NCBI GenBank assembly: GCA_037976565.1
Contig: CP137675.1
Location: 15,589,330-15,653,329, forward strand
From: Mesocentrotus franciscanus
Taxonomy: Eukaryota > Echinodermata > Echinoidea > Camarodonta > Strongylocentrotidae
Length of the DNA stretch: 64,000 nucleotides
Reading direction: 5' to 3'
The translations under genes and the position numbers were made by a program. Every line of letters starts with the position of its first letter. The first letter of the stretch is position 1. The notes below the pieces were generated by a model. It made no database searches. It was not told where the DNA came from and saw only the letters and a list, made by a program, of their open reading frames with translations. Below, one piece after another: positions 1 through 14,440 of the stretch.

Positions 1-1981
1 TCGTATAGCTGCAAAGCTGGCGTTTCTGCCACCAGAACCTACCTACTCAATCGTAACTGATGATACCGGTACTCGAGGGACATTACATTTGACGGATAGA
101 GCAGAATGGCAATTTTCAGATCGAGAACTAGAATCAATCGAGGTGTTCTACACCCGAAACAAGCGTGGGAATAGGATAGCATGCATGTTCGTTCGATGCG
201 CTCCAAATCCAAAATACACAATCCTCTTCAGTCACGGCAATGCTGTTGATATTGGACAGATGAGCAGCTTTTACATCGGCCTTGGCTCAAGATTAAACTG
301 TAACATCTTCAGCTATGACTATTCTGGTTATGGTAGTAGTAGTGGAAAGCCTTTGGAACGTAACTTGTACGCAGACATCGAGGCAGCGTGGCAGGCTTTA
401 CGGTCGCGATACGGGATAAGTCCGGAGAACATCATTCTGTATGGACAAAGTATTGGTACGGTACCCACAGTGGATTTAGCTTCACGCTATGAAAGTGCTG
501 CAGTGATTCTACATTCCCCGCTCATGTCTGGAATGCGTGTAGCGTTCCCGGATACTAGGAGAACATGGTGGTTTGATCCATTCCCAAGGTAAATTTGAGT
601 TGTGAAATAATTTTTCATGTTAACCAATAACTGTTTGTATTTGTAAAAGTTGGAAACCTGTGTTCTTTTTCCACCAGATTCAACTTTATTTTAAATACAG
701 ATGAATCATGTAAGCACATGCTTGACATTGTTTTTGTCACACTGTCATTGTTTTTTCAAAGTTGTGGTCAATTCCATAAGTTTAACCACTAACAATGACT
801 ACCAGTTTCTTTAGAAAAAGGAAACTTTTTCAAGCTTGATTAACAGATATGCCTGTATGATTTTAATTGAAACTGCAGTTTACATACTAGGGTCTACATG
901 CAGGTTGGAGAGCATTACATGTTTTTAATCATTTATTGCAGTTATCTTTTGATATCTAGATGAATGTACAGTAATGAAGTACAAATAACGAAAATTCTGT
1001 ATCGACTATTATGCTGAAAACTCAGGACACTTTAACAAATAAGCAACCCTTCTCTTTTGCCCTCAGATTGAATGAAAAATGTTAATAAAAAGCACTAACC
1101 ATCATGAATATTTCCCTTTATAATATTGTCCAATATTTAGTCTTAGAAGATTTATGAAATGATCCTTGTAACTTCTTAAAATTGCTGTTTTAAATCAACT
1201 GTCCGAATACAAAACCTGTCTGGACAGTGGACAATCAACCTCTAGGTAAACAGTATGTAACTTGTAATTCTGAGTTTCTTGCTCCTGTCAGCTTTTCTTT
1301 TTCTTTCTCTCCTTCTTTCTTTCTTTTTCACCCGGGGAATCGGGGAGATAATTGAAATTACAGATCAAGAATGACCTGTATAAAACTAAATAAAGTACCA
1401 ACTTGATTGAGTGACATGAAATTATTGTAGGCCTACATGTACACATGTACATACAAAGTACATGACATGTAGATGTAATTGTTAAGCCAGGCACTACAAT
1501 GCTACATGTTGTATGTAACTTCATGTGCCCCACAGTCCACATCCACAGCTTTTATGGGACTTTCCACAGTAGGCTTACAGGTGTTGAATTGATTACTTAT
1601 GATTGATCTGGAGTTCTACACTCTGCAGTTCATTGTACATGTACTGTACATACATACATGTACATGTAGATCATACTTGTACTTTAAGGGGAAATAACTA
1701 TTTAGTATTTACAATCTACAGTGTACAGATACTTCATGTTTATATTGGAAGCCCAAATTCCTACATGTACACTGTACATACAGTATACATGTATTTGAAA
1801 TACATGTACAGTGTATCCTTGAATCATCTACATTTTAGTAAAGAGACATACATGTACATGTACATGATTGTACATATGTACATGTACAGTACCGGTATGT
1901 ACAAGGTGGGTGACAGGCTAACAGCACACCTCCCCATTAAGTGTCTACCCCTGAAAAATTAATTGGAAAGATAATAGAGAG

Positions 1982-2013
<32 letters not shown>

Positions 2014-5000
2014 TTATAACATGAAACCAGGATCATGTAGCATTGATGTCATGGCAACCAATACTCATACAAAACTTGCACATTATCACTATACATAATT
2101 TAAAGGTTATAAGTGTAATAACATACATGTTTATAAGAAAAGTGCTGAGTTACTGATTATAAAAGTGATTGAAATCTAGAGACTATTTTAAGAATTTAAC
2201 CTTTCTGACTAGAGACAGATTGTACATGTATAGTTTATGCATGATGCACTGTACTTGAAGAAACAGGAGGAAAAGTCAAGACGTTTAAAATGCACACAGT
2301 ACCCCAGCAAAATAACATGTAATCAGGAAGGCGTTTTTTTCCTCTAAATTTACACAGAATACTTTCTTAAATAACACAATGATGTGTGATTGTGTGACCA
2401 TGATATTAAGGGTGTGGAAGGGATGTAATCATCTTCATTTTTAAGTTGCCTGGCTCCTCTCCTTTCAATTTAATTGTTATAATTTTTTACCTGTCTCAGG
2501 AGTCTTAACCTGTACTTGTTTTTCTCTCCTTTTTACGCTGTTTGACTGGAAACACTTGCTTCCCAGCCCCCTGTAGCTACAATGTACACCATCGTGTCAG
2601 TCACGAGTAATAATCAAGATATAAAGTACAGATCAAAATCATCAAATTAAATTTCAGTGATTTTCACGATGCTGTATCTTTAAACTTTGTCTTTAAACTG
2701 TGTAAACTGTTTCAGTTTAAAGAAATGCACAAAGCTACATGTACATTTATACAGGGGTTACCGCCTCTTGCAGAATATCAACCATCCTGTTTCTAATTTT
2801 ACGAGTCGGTGAAGAATCTTTAAAATTTCATTATTGTGAAAAATTTGAAAATACATAAGATTTATAAGAAAAATTATGTGGCTAATGGCATCGCACTAAC
2901 ATACATGTACATGTAAGGATATTAGGGTATTTCACTGACTGAATATAGGGATAATTTCAATTTGTATGTCTTGCTGCCAGAAAGCAGCCTGTTTCTGTAT
3001 TTCACAAACGATAACCACCCCCCACACATACACTCACTTTCTTATCTTTTATACCAGCATGTCATTTCATCAACAAAATACATTTGCCATGTTATCAGTA
3101 AAGTTTTTCCTCACATGAAATACATGTAGGTAGTTCATGTCCGACTAGCAAGACCAATTTGCAGCACACATTTTCCTCAGCAGTCAAAAGATGGATGGAA
3201 GTGATTCAGTAGCTGTGATGATATGAATCATACCTGTACATGTACATTGCATGAACTTTAATGGAGTAGTGAGATTCATACTGGTCTGGTGCAGTGTATA
3301 TTTGGCTAAAGGGTAATAATAATGGAGTGCCAGGAGTGGCAATGTGCAAGTCATGAGTGCAGGGAAAAATTAATATTTATTTTTCGGGGGCTACTTTTCA
3401 AGCTTGCCTGCATAAAAATAATACTCTAAAAGTTGTTTTGCATTGACCTCTATGCAAATTTACGGGGGCTCTTTTCTGATTTTCGGGGGCTCTTTTGGGC
3501 ATTTCGGGGGCGAATTCGCCCTGAGCCCCTGTGTATTTTTTTCACTGCATGAGTGCTATACAAGACTCCACTATTATTATTATTATTATTATGTACATGT
3601 ACTTGTATACTTATGAAACAAACTTTCAGACTGTACATGTACTTTCAGTAGTAGTAGTAGTACATTGTAGTAGTAGTAGTAGCAGTAGTGGCAGTAGTAG
3701 TAGTGGTGCTGTGTCAGCTTTAATTCAGTTATTTCATGGCATTAAAATTTTCATGAATCTTGACACTGAGCAAAATTTTGCGTGTAAAAGTTTCAAATTT
3801 TTGATGTACTACAATGTACATGTACTGTACACTGTACTTATCTGTACATGTACAAGGACCTTTTCAACATGTCCTGTACATGTACAGCTGTATACCGGTA
3901 TGTACATTAACATACTGTACACTACCGGTACTAAACATTGGTGAAGAACTTGGTGACTAGTCATATCCTGGAGATCTGAACACACATGAATTCTGTGTTG
4001 CATAGTAGCAACACCAGGCAGCTGTGGCCTAGACACTGAACGGTGATTCAAAGGTTAAGAAGGTTAATTCAAGGTCAGACTGTCTCCTATCCAATTTTGG
4101 ATCAACTCCTGAAGAACAGGAGGACACGGGACTTGAGTTGTAAATTTCAAATGACTTTATACTGTACCCCCTGAATAATCACCCCCAGATAGGCAGATAC
4201 ATGTACAGTACCTGTACATGTACATGTACTGTAGTACATGTACAAATGTACACGTATCTTGAGGGGATACAGATTGGACAATATATCAAATTGTCTTTAC
4301 TCTCTACCCTCCGACTGGTTAAAGAAAACGAAGAAGAAGAAAAAAACAAAACAAACAAAATAAGAAATCAACAAACAAACATTTAAAATTTTTTTTTAGA
4401 TTTGGACAGTTTAGTTGACGGTGTTTTCCTCTTTTGGGTTACTGCATGATTTGAACATACATGGTGTAGTACTGTAGTGCTTGATTCCTATGTGTAAATA
4501 GTAATGAAACACAGAAGATATCACCCAAGACATTAAATTGTAATTTGAGCTGCTTCACACAAGATGAAACTTTAACAAGTCCTACATGTACATGTACATG
4601 TGCAGTCTCAGCTCCCTGATTTATGTTGGCCAAAAGTTTGACCTCTACATTAGCCTGTAACTCATGTGCCTGTGGAAATTATAGTGAAAATTCAAGAAGT
4701 GATAAATGATTAAATTTCAGAATCAGAATAACTACACCTTGATACTTGATTGCTGTAACAGAACACTATCAATAGGCCTTATTTTTATCAACAAATATTT
4801 GAAGAATAACAGGTGTGAACATAATTTTTAGTTTTTAGTTTTTTATGGTTTTGATTGCTTTTGTGCTAGTTGATTTATTAACGCCAGCATGAAAACTTGC
4901 AAATGTCATTGAAGATATTACATGTGTTATGACTAGAACAACAAAAATAAAAAAGACCTTTCCATCCAATCCACATGTACATACATGTACATGTACATGC

Positions 5001-8000
5001 ACACATGTAGCTATGGCTTTGTCTTGAAGAAGATAATTTGAAGAAGTGCAGGGGTGTACATGTACATGGGCTATGTTTTACAATATGGCTTTTGAATTAA
5101 ATCCATTTGTTTTTGTGCAGTTTGATATTAGACATGTAGAGTGAAATCCATAGAGATTTGGCATTCTCTAAAATACTTACGCTCATCTACTTTGAGAATA
5201 ATTGATTTTGTCACAGATTGAGCTTTGTTTTACAAACGTCGACCCATTTTCCCAGGGTATATTGCAAGCGGATAATGAAAATTGTGAACTCCTGCTTTTC
5301 CACACTCTCGATGATGAGCATGATTTGTTCACACACTGTAGTCTGCAAGCATAGACTCTAAGTTGACACTTAACCACAATCTGTTTCTTGTTGCTCTGTG
5401 TACAGAGCCTATTGTACAGTACATGTAGTCTCATTTGTCTGCCTCACAACCGGGAGGTCGTGGGTTCGAACCCCGGCCGCGTCATACCAAAAGACGTTAA
5501 AAGATGGGAGTCCCTGCTACCTTGTTTGGTGTTCAACAATAAGGGGATAGAGCAATGTCGATCTGGCGCTGCTCAGTGGCTGCCGGGCTCACGATCAATT
5601 GGGCACAAAGAATTTCCATTTTCTGTTTAATAAAATTTGGAGTGGACTTTAAAAGATCATTAAAAAAAAAAAAAAAAAAGTAATGTGCCAACCATGTGCA
5701 GTTGTGCACTATACATGTACATGTATGTACATGTATATTGCCCTACAACATTCTTTATTCCTTGGTTAAACGTTATGCAGCTCATACAATGTGCATGTAC
5801 ATTGACCACACATGACCACACAATGTGGTCAATTGTTGCGAATGAGTTTAAAAGTACTCAGAGTCAGACCAGCGAATTCTTTTTTTAAATGGGAGCGGTG
5901 AGCGATTTACATTACATGTACATGTAGCTCTGGTTTCTAAAAGGGCTCTGGTAAATTGAAGAAAAAAATCTGGTAAGAAAACCAAAAACTTAAATATCAT
6001 CGTGAGTAAATCACACCTATATAGTATACAAGACCAAGTCCTAAAGGAGCTCTCTAGCTCTCGTGAACAGAAAATTATTCTTTAGACAGACTCAGACATA
6101 CTGTACATGTACAATTGTCCACGTATACAAGTGCATGTACACATGTACATGTATGCATACAGTTAAATCAAATGTAAATTAAAAGTACCACTTTCAATTT
6201 GACATGTACAAGTGGATTGTAAATGTCCTGTGCACTTGTGAAATTAAGATTTATAGATCTGAAAGTGGTTGAATTGTGCGTAGATCTGAAAGAGCATATT
6301 AGAAGATGTTCATGTCAAGAGTACAGTTTGTACATGTGTACATGACTACAGTACATGTACATGTACATGTACAGTACATGTATCTCTTTTTGAGCTTTTG
6401 TTCTTGATTGCTACGTGTACATGTAGTCATCTATTGGGAGTGTCGTGGTCGAGTGGTTTAAGGCGCTTGACTGGAAATGCGAAGGTCGAGGGTTCGAATC
6501 CCGACACGGCACTAATATCCTTTGGCAAGATATTAACCTACACTTGCTACTCTCCACCCAGGTGTTAAATGGGTACCCGGTAGGATGCGGCCGTCATTGT
6601 TGGTCAAACAGTTTTTGAGCGTGAAGTAACGCCTGACTGGAATGCTCCCCAGGGAGTGGAGATTGTGCACACAGTGTGTGCGGGCAAGCACTGAATCCAA
6701 TGACCGGGGTAATAGTATATCTGTAAAGCGCTTAGAGACGTCCGAGATGTATTAAGCGCTATATAAAAGCTGAATATTATGTTTTGATATACCTGGGAGA
6801 TTCTATCATCTCCCTGGATATACTGTACATAAATATGTACTGTACATTTACATGTACGTACATACTGTACATGTACATATACTGTACATGTACATGAACA
6901 TATAATTATGTACATGTACATGAACATATAATTATGTACTGTACATGTACATGAACATATAATTATGTACATGTAGATCCATACAACCCATGGAAAAATT
7001 CACATGGCAAGGGATTATGGTTTAATTAATGTCATAAAAATTTGAATGCTAATATATGAAGTCTCTGGCTTATTAAATGCATGAAAGAGCATAACTTTTA
7101 GGGGAACTGGAAAATAGATCATTTGAATAGGGTAAATGCTATTCCTGACACAGCCTTTTTTTGGAAATATTTCACCACTGTGTTCGTTCTTATCAATGTT
7201 ATTGATCCAAATGATTTGGATGATATGCAGTTTTTGGAAATGCCCCTCTCTCAAAAAATGAAATGGAAGCTCTCATTACCAATCATGTGAAAGATATATG
7301 TTTTGACTAATACGTGATGATACAAATTTTGCCAGGAAACCGCCTACTAATTGATATATTTGGTAAATTATTATATCTATTGGGACCAAATAGATATCGC
7401 ACGTGGTCGCGTAGTCCCATATACATGTACATCTTTCTGTGTACAGTGCTTGTAACTTTACCAAGACTGGGCCAAATTTCTTACCGTTTTGAATGAGTCC
7501 AGAACCTTGCAGTACACACCAATACTTACAGTATATGCTAGATGATCAACCTTTTCTGATCGATTCCACAACGTTTCTTTCACAATGCATCGCATGACCA
7601 GAACTAGTCTTTATCTTGTATACATGTACATGGAACTAACTCTCTTCTTTCTTCGTTTAGATTTTTCATTTCCACTTATCAGCTTCTTAGCTTTTTTTTC
7701 CTTCATTCTACATGTACTGTACATGTACAGTATGCCACAGGTCTATCAAAGAAAGCTAATGCCTGTTTAGCATACAGCTGTACTTGAAAAACAGTGCAAC
7801 GTGTAAAGCAATTAAAGCTGTTGTTCTCACGGGACCTTTAAACTTCATAGTTTTGATCTATAAGTTTGCAAGTTTGCAAAACCTCAAAGTTTTAAACAAC
7901 GGAACAACGACGCTAGTTTGAATGGGAGCAAGATAAGTGTTCAAAGCTTTTAAATGCAAGCCAATCAAGCAGTTGTAACTGCCGGCTAGCAAAACCTTGA

Positions 8001-9233
8001 AGTAAAATGCGTCAGAATGGCACATAAATATTTAAAAGTAAAGACTTCCTACTACTTTAAGTTTTGTGTTAAAAGCACTTGTTTGCTCATGGTTTAATAA
8101 AAACTTCTGGCATTTTTTTTTAATGAGTTGGAGTGCGTGTGAAGTGTGAACAGTCCTCTACTACAAGATACAATGTAACTTCTAAGTTTTAAAACCACGA
8201 GCTTAAGTTACAGGTTACATATTCCTGTGTGAACCTACATGTACATGTACATGCGTAAATGTAGCTGAAGTCTGTTACATCTATTCCGAGCTCCTTGGTT
8301 TCATATTACAGCATGTGTAATCAAATTTGTAATGGCAGGGTTTAATGAAATGCAAATTTGATTGCTCTGCAGCGCTAGGCCTGCCAAGACCAATTAACCT
8401 GCATACATGTAGCTTCTGTTTTAAATACATGTACATCTCAATGTTATAATCACATTTGCCCCTACTTGTACAACTGTACGTTCATGGAACATCAACCAAG
8501 GAACAAAAAAACATGACGAAGTATAAGGAAGCCATTAATTCAACTCGTTAAGGAACTACTGTACATGTATATGAATATGATGAAGATTAAAAGAAATTAC
8601 AATACAGTGGAAGTATGGAAACTTATTATTACAATCTCCTCGGGACAAGGAAAATTACTGAGATACCTCAAGTGTTATTACAAGAGTTTGTTATAACAAT
8701 ATTCATTCTAACAATGTTCCGCTGCTCATGTACTTCACCACACATCAGTATGGCACATGATTAATCAGCCTCTCTCTCCCTCTTGTTTTCCTCCATCTCT
8801 TCACTTTCTTCCTTTCGGTTTCTCTATTTTTCCCATGTCTGCCCATTACTTCTCCTCCACCTCTCCCCTCTCTCACTTTCTGTCTCTGTATTTTCCCCCT
8901 TTTTCCCCATTCCTTCTCTCTCCTCCACCTCTCTGCCCCGCTCTTCCACTCTCTGTCTGTCTACCCTCTTGCTTGTTGGCTCTTTCCATCTCTCCCATCT
9001 GCAGCATTGACAAAGTTTCCAAGGTGGCATCACCCGTCTTGGTCATCCATGGGACCGAGGATGAGGTCATCGACTTCTCCCATGGCCTGGCCATCTACGA
9101 GCGCTGCCAGCACACCGTCGAACCCTTGTGGGTGGAAGGAGCCGGCCACAACGACGTGGAGCTCTTTGGCCAGTACCTGGAGCGCCTCAGGAACTTCATC
9201 ACTCAGGAGCTACCCAGTCTAACAGCATCATGA
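1..9233 (+). CDS. ABHD17: ABHD17-family protein depalmitoylase, 3' part (two exons)
   Basis: Serine hydrolase that removes palmitate from S-acylated proteins at the plasma membrane and endosomes (family knowledge: N-Ras and PSD-95 are substrates). Coding exons are 1-588 and 9005-9233 (stop TGA 9231-9233). The frame is open from base 2 and the exon runs off the left edge, so the start codon and the Cys-rich palmitoylated N-terminus lie outside the window. The donor at 589 (AAG|GTAAAT) and acceptor before 9005 (CTGCAG|C) join in phase 2 to give FPSIDK, as in vertebrate ABHD17. Visible motifs are FSHGNAVD (oxyanion-side HG), the nucleophile elbow GQSIG (Ser codon 449-451), the acid in HGTEDEV (Asp 9060-9062) and the base in GAGHND (His 9147-9149). 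Ser-to-Asp spacing is 65 residues and Ser-to-His 94, as I recall for human ABHD17B. Invertebrates usually have one gene for the three vertebrate paralogs, so A, B or C is not assigned. Confidence 0.95.
1979..2013. repeat. (GA)n microsatellite
   Basis: Uninterrupted GA dinucleotide run after a short GAAA lead, inside the ABHD17 intron. Confidence 0.95.
5441..5678 (+). mobile_element. tRNA-derived SINE, 5'-truncated, poly(A) tail
   Basis: Begins inside a tRNA-like head: GCCTCACAACCGGGAGG, then a B box (GGTTCGAACCC). An unrelated body follows, ending in AATAAAATTTGGAGTGGAC and a run of about 18 A. The same sequence recurs, nearly identical but with a fuller head, at 50879-51150. The anticodon position reads CAC, suggesting a tRNA-Val ancestor, but the anticodon stem no longer pairs well, so this is not a working tRNA. 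Confidence 0.85.
6439..6780 (+). mobile_element. tRNA-Ser-like SINE with L2-type tail
   Basis: The head at 6439-6512 has A-box-like GTCGAGTGGTTTAAGGC, TGGAAA at the anticodon position and B box GGTTCGAATCC. Its acceptor stem pairs fully (GTGTCGTG with CACGGCAC, one G-T pair). The anticodon stem does not pair, so it is a SINE head rather than a tRNA gene. The 3' end (6720-6779) has the AAGCGCTTAGAGACG and AGCGCTATATAAAAG signature of CR1/L2-type tails, which suggests mobilisation by an L2-like LINE. Confidence 0.85.
7231..7617 (-). repeat. Dispersed repeat family R1, copy 1
   Basis: Matches the arms at 51919-52509 and 56082-56706 and the shorter copy at 60669-60874. Shared landmarks are a terminus reading AAGATAAAGACCAGTTCTGG on the minus strand, TATTGGGACCAAATAGATAT, and CCCCTCTCTCAAAAAATG. 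Sequence to its left (7015-7230) is not in the other copies. No coding potential is evident and the family is unknown to me. Confidence 0.8.
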
Positions 9234-12200
9234 TCACCGTCGGATGGCTCAGGCAGGCAAGCAGGCAGTTGGGAGCCACCTCACTTTGTGTGTGTTCTCC
9301 TCCTCCTCCTCATCCTACTCCTTGTAAGATCTGTAAATAACCTGGAATTTTCCTTGTTCGTACAATATATATATCATATTCATGGGCTGCTCATATTGGG
9401 CCTGCTCACACAAACATGAATATTGTGGTGTTTGGCACAAACTTTTTCAACATGTCGTGCACAGCACATGTGCACTCATATTATGCTGATTGAATTCTTA
9501 CCCAAACACTTTGGCTGACACTACAGACAGTCACATGTTTCTGAAAATCTTCTTTGTGTGAGATGGCCTACATGTACATGTTACATGCGTATATCTGAAA
9601 GTTGTGTAGCATTGATTTTTGAAGACAGTATTGCTTCAATACTTTTTGGCCCCATCCCAGTATACTTTCCCTCAGTGTAGAAAGGTTTTTGCTTGAACTC
9701 TGGCATATTTATCTGTACATTTGCTTCTTATTAACATCATTTATATCAATACTTTAGTATTATTTTTATGTGAAACATGTTGTAAGTGCATTACTTGAAT
9801 ACTGCACAGCAATTCAAGGTATGCATGTCGAGGGAGAAGTGTTCCGAGGGTAGCAATATAAGTTCACGAAATAAGTTGGTATTTAAAAAAAAATGAAATA
9901 GCAGTATGATTTATTATTATTTATGTTCCACACTCACAGATCCAGAATTTTAGGACTGAGGACCAAATTTTGACAAATACTTACTGCCATATTACTTTTA
10001 TGACAACATTTTAAAAATACATTGAATTTGGGAAATTTTCCAGTTCACAGTTAATAATCAAAAAGCTGATAGCTTAATACAGTACATGCAGATTTACATG
10101 GAAAAATGTATTGTTAACTTTTTGATACAGGGTGTATTACAACATTTGGCTATGGTGCAATTCCATGGTATTAAAATGAAAGTAAACAAAGGGATAGAAG
10201 GAATGAAAACGGTTTCTTGATTAGCGATGATAGCTTTTTCAATATATAACCTCATTATGCCAGTATTAGCCACTTAAATATTCTCTGATACACGTACCGG
10301 TAGTCATCAGAGAACCTGAATAACTGTAAACTACATCATGTACTGTACATGTATCTTCTTAGTAAGTCAAAACAGTTTCTGATAAAAAAAGCTAATTAAA
10401 TGTAAATGTAGTATGCTATAGTAGATGAATGCTTTTAATGCCTTTGAGATAGAAGTGTGTGTGTGCGTTGTTAGTGTGTTTATTCCTGAACACTTTTGTC
10501 TCTATTGCTTTTTGCCTTTTGGAAATGGTCACAATTTTTTTGGTTTTGGGGGTGGTATTTGTATATTGTACTTGTATTTTGTTTGAAATGTACATGTACA
10601 CCTAAGTCACAGACTTCATTTCCTGGATTATTATTCTATACAGGAAAACTTTTTGTTTGTAGTGCAGGACTTAACTCTATTTGGGGTCGTGTATACATGT
10701 ACACTCTACATGTACACAGACCCACATACATTGTAGTTTCAAAATGTATACAGTAGATGGGTCTAAACGCTGTTTCAATAAGATGTTTGGGAACTTGCAC
10801 TGAAGACAGTTTTGTGAGACTCTGCCCTGGTGCACATACATGTAGACCTCTATGATTTTGCTGTGAACTTTGGAAGAAAAAAAATACAGTGTAGAGACCT
10901 GGATGAGAAAATTTGAATGCCTTTGAAGAAATGGAGGTAGGATTGAGAAAAAGAAAGTTACATTGGCCCACTGGGTCTTATTCAAAGGTACATACTTGTG
11001 CAGTTGTGCTTGTATTATAGAATGAGGATCGATCTATAGGAAATGCAGTATTCCTTCATTCTTGAGTTATTTATTCAAAGGGTTTGTCAATCACTTCCAC
11101 TTTCGGCAAAGTAACGAATCGACCGTGAGCGGAAGATTGCATTTTGCATGCCAGAACGATTTCAGGAACCAAATTTGAATCAATGTCGATGACATCTTTC
11201 TCAGTTCAGCCTTGCAGGATCTCAAATGTTTACCTGCAGACTACACAATGTATACATGTACTGTAGCTTTAATACAGGAAACTCTGGTTCACGTAGACAA
11301 AGGTTTAATGTACCGGTACTCAGAAAGAGAGATTGATTCAAAATTTGAGTACAATTACAAGTAAGTCCAATTAAGTAACATAGAGAACTGCTGTTAAACG
11401 CTCCATTTTATATCCATTTTTTTTCTCGGAATCCTTAATTATATCATGACTGTACAAAAAGGCATGTAGACTATTAAAAAGCATGAGATGGAAAATGTAT
11501 AATATCCTTGAAGAAAGATCTGTGTATTATGCATTTAAAAACAAAAACACTCACTGCATATCAAATAATTTGTTAACACCCCCTACACATGCATGTAGAG
11601 TGTGCTGTTTCAAAAGATATAAATGTAATATAGTTGAACTGTACTTTTCACTTTGGAAATTTAATTCCTACAGAAAATGTGTATCTTTCTTTTTCTTTAA
11701 ATATAGAAATTCAGTACCTCCATGCATGCTTTGTTCATGTACTGTACATGTTTGTTCACCGTTGAAGAGTAGACATTGGATGTACAATACGGCCAATTGG
11801 TACTCATCAGTTCACTATGTGGGAAAGTATAATCACAAGCTGCAGGGTACATGTATGTACCATTATGTGCTCGATGTTGAAACAGTGATTGTCCATGTAT
11901 TCTGCACTGCAGTTGGTGCTTGCTAATATGCCTAATGAAGAGAAAATTGGTGCCCCTAATGTGCATAGAGCCCACGCAGACACTTTCACTGTCCTATGAA
12001 TTGAAGCGACCGTTTAATGTACACCCACATACAGTAGCCTGATTGCGCAGACAATTTTATTTTGTCCACCCCCCTCTGGAGCCCAATTAGGAAATACCAG
12101 TATCGTAAAGCGTATAAGAAGTGCATGACATTTATAACATGCATTGTATATGTAGGATGAATGCATTGTCATACATGATAATACTTCTGGCGTAGGGAAA

Positions 12201-12262
12201 GATTGTCATTGAAGGTCAAATGTTGGAATTGTAGTTCAAGGCAAAAGATTTGCTGCTAATCA

Positions 12263-12263
<1 letters not shown>

Positions 12264-12294
<31 letters not shown>
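12264..12294. repeat. (CT)n microsatellite
   Basis: Pure CT dinucleotide run. Confidence 0.95.
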
Positions 12295-12295
<1 letters not shown>

Positions 12296-14440
12296 ATTCA
12301 TTCACTTTCACTTCCACTCTTTGTGTACCGGTATGTGTGCATGGTATCAAAAGGCTAGATGTGGACAACCATTGTCTTTTTACAATACGTACATACAACA
12401 TGTAATGTACAGTACATGTATATGCAGGATTCTATAGAAGATAAAACAATGTATAGGCAAGAGCAAGGTTAAGGATGCACGTATTATGATCGGAAGTTGG
12501 CAACCACTTTATTAAACGAAAGATGAGTAAGCTCTGTCTTCATAAAACAGTAAGCAATAGGGTCCTGTAGACTGGATTGAATTCAAGATGTAGGCCTTTG
12601 ATGTACAATCTAACAGTTTTTGTAGTTTCTTTTCTTCGTCAAGAACATTAAATATCCTCATTGTATACATGTACATGTATGTATGTGTTTGATGTGCCCC
12701 TTTAAATGAAATCTGTAAGTAGCATGAACATTCATGCTGTCATTCATGCTACATAGCAACGCAAAACTCATGCATAGGAATTTCTGAATGCAAATACATT
12801 GACAAAGCCCCTTGCAATGTCTAATGTTTGTACAGGAATTTTGATAATATCATCTACCGGTATCTCCATTATCACAGAGTTGACTTTGTAGGCCTACATG
12901 TACATGTTCAGTGTACATTTGGATGGTATATCATTTCTTTTTGAATATGTAAGACCAACCCTTATATTTGTAGGCCCTATACTATACTATTTTGAATTTT
13001 GAATACTATAAGCTATAGAATTCAAGAGGGCAGGATTTGTTACATGTAAATGTAGGAATGAGGATGTGGATCCTATAACTCTATAATCATGTGTATACCG
13101 GTAGTCAAAAAAAGTGTAGTCTCCTACTACAACTTCATCTTCATAAAGCTATTAGTTGAGTAGGTCTGTATTGTTTTAATTTGCAGTTGATCAGTAGAGC
13201 AGAGTGCTTGCCGTCATAGCCCACATCTACCATACAGCTTTCAAGGTCCCTGTATTAAGCATGCCTCTCATCATACCGTAATGAATCATAGATTTAATGC
13301 ACACCTTAATTTCCCACATGAATGCATATATACAGAATACGTTTACTCAAAATGGCAAAGTATACTTTGATATATATCTGTGATCTATTTGATAATTATT
13401 GAGTGAATATTAATGTAAATAAACAAAAAATATGATTGCCAAACACAAATCAAAGAATGGTGAATTTGACAGAGTACTTACATGTAGAATGATTGATATG
13501 ATCTAGGATGACAAATACACATTATGTACACTGTACCTACAATATTAACTACAGGTTTGTCAATGTATCTACACCAAAACAGTCCTATACCATCAGGCAT
13601 GCTGTTACAGCAAGTATACATACATGTATATGGGGCAGGGGCAATTTCAGGGGGCAGGGGCATTGTCCCCCTCTGATTTTCCGAACTTGTCAGAGATTTT
13701 GGAGACATTTCAACTCCTTTGAAAAAGGTGATAACAATTTTGGAGGGGGCTACTTGTTTGAGAATATTGAGAGATGCCCCCTCCCCTTCCCCCTTCCTCT
13801 CCCACCACCCCTGTATGTGATCAAGCACATGCCGATATACCCAACCTCCTGCTTGTAACTCAAGACTAGCAACCAGTGGGAGAAAATGGTTGACGGAGCA
13901 TGAATTCGCATTTCCGCTGAGACGGATAGGGAGAAGCGATGACACGGCTTCTTAGAAACACAACCCATGACATCGCTTGAGAACAGGATTGATGGCCACT
14001 GTGTGCCTGTCTTCCTTCTCAATATCAATTCATATCTTTACTTGAATAAATCCAAAATCAGTGTGTACTGGATATGGGAGGCACATAAATAAGCTGGTAG
14101 TCTTGTTTATGCACAGCAATATACACTATTGAAAGTTCAAACAGAATACCAAAGTTGTAGATGTGCATTGTGTAGGCCTACATGTACATGTACATTTCGT
14201 TGTATATTTCATTACCTTGTGCCCTGCTTGTGTGTACACAGTTGGATATTAACATTTCATAAATATGATTTTTCAACAATAAGCATTAATTAACTTCACT
14301 GTAGGGAGAATTAAAGCACCTGTTGTCCCCTACAGTATATGTAGATGTACATGAAGTTTGAGTCTTGAGAATGATACTAAATTATCTTATAAAGATAACT
14401 TGGTTCTCATTTGTAATTATCAGTAATTTTCCTGTTGAGA

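Larger units (their letters stand above)
589..9004 (+). other. ABHD17 large intron, no other gene seen
   Basis: An 8.4 kb intron between the two ABHD17 exons. It holds many ACATGTAC arrays, a (GA)n tract, short (TAT)n and (TAG)n runs near 3.56-3.71 kb, two SINEs and a dispersed-repeat copy, listed separately. The last ~240 bases before the acceptor (about 8760-9003) are almost entirely C and T, a very long polypyrimidine tract. Open frames across that tract are low-complexity Ser/Pro/Leu and I do not regard them as coding. Confidence 0.8.

Noticed and set aside
6439..6512. A functional tRNA-Ser gene
   Set aside because: The acceptor stem pairs, but the anticodon stem does not, and the tRNA-like part continues into a SINE body with a shared L2-type tail.
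7015..7254. Possible coding remnant next to R1 repeat copy 1
   Set aside because: Neither strand gives a recognisable reverse transcriptase or transposase motif, and the flanking repeat copies are non-coding.
8757..9004. An upstream in-frame extension of the ABHD17 last exon, rich in Ser/Pro/Leu
   Set aside because: It is the pyrimidine-rich intron end. The acceptor at 9004 joins in phase to the donor at 588 and restores the conserved FPSIDK junction.
13478..13945. A 155-codon open frame on the minus strand
   Set aside because: No recognisable family or exon boundaries, and an overlapping open frame exists on the other strand; probably chance.
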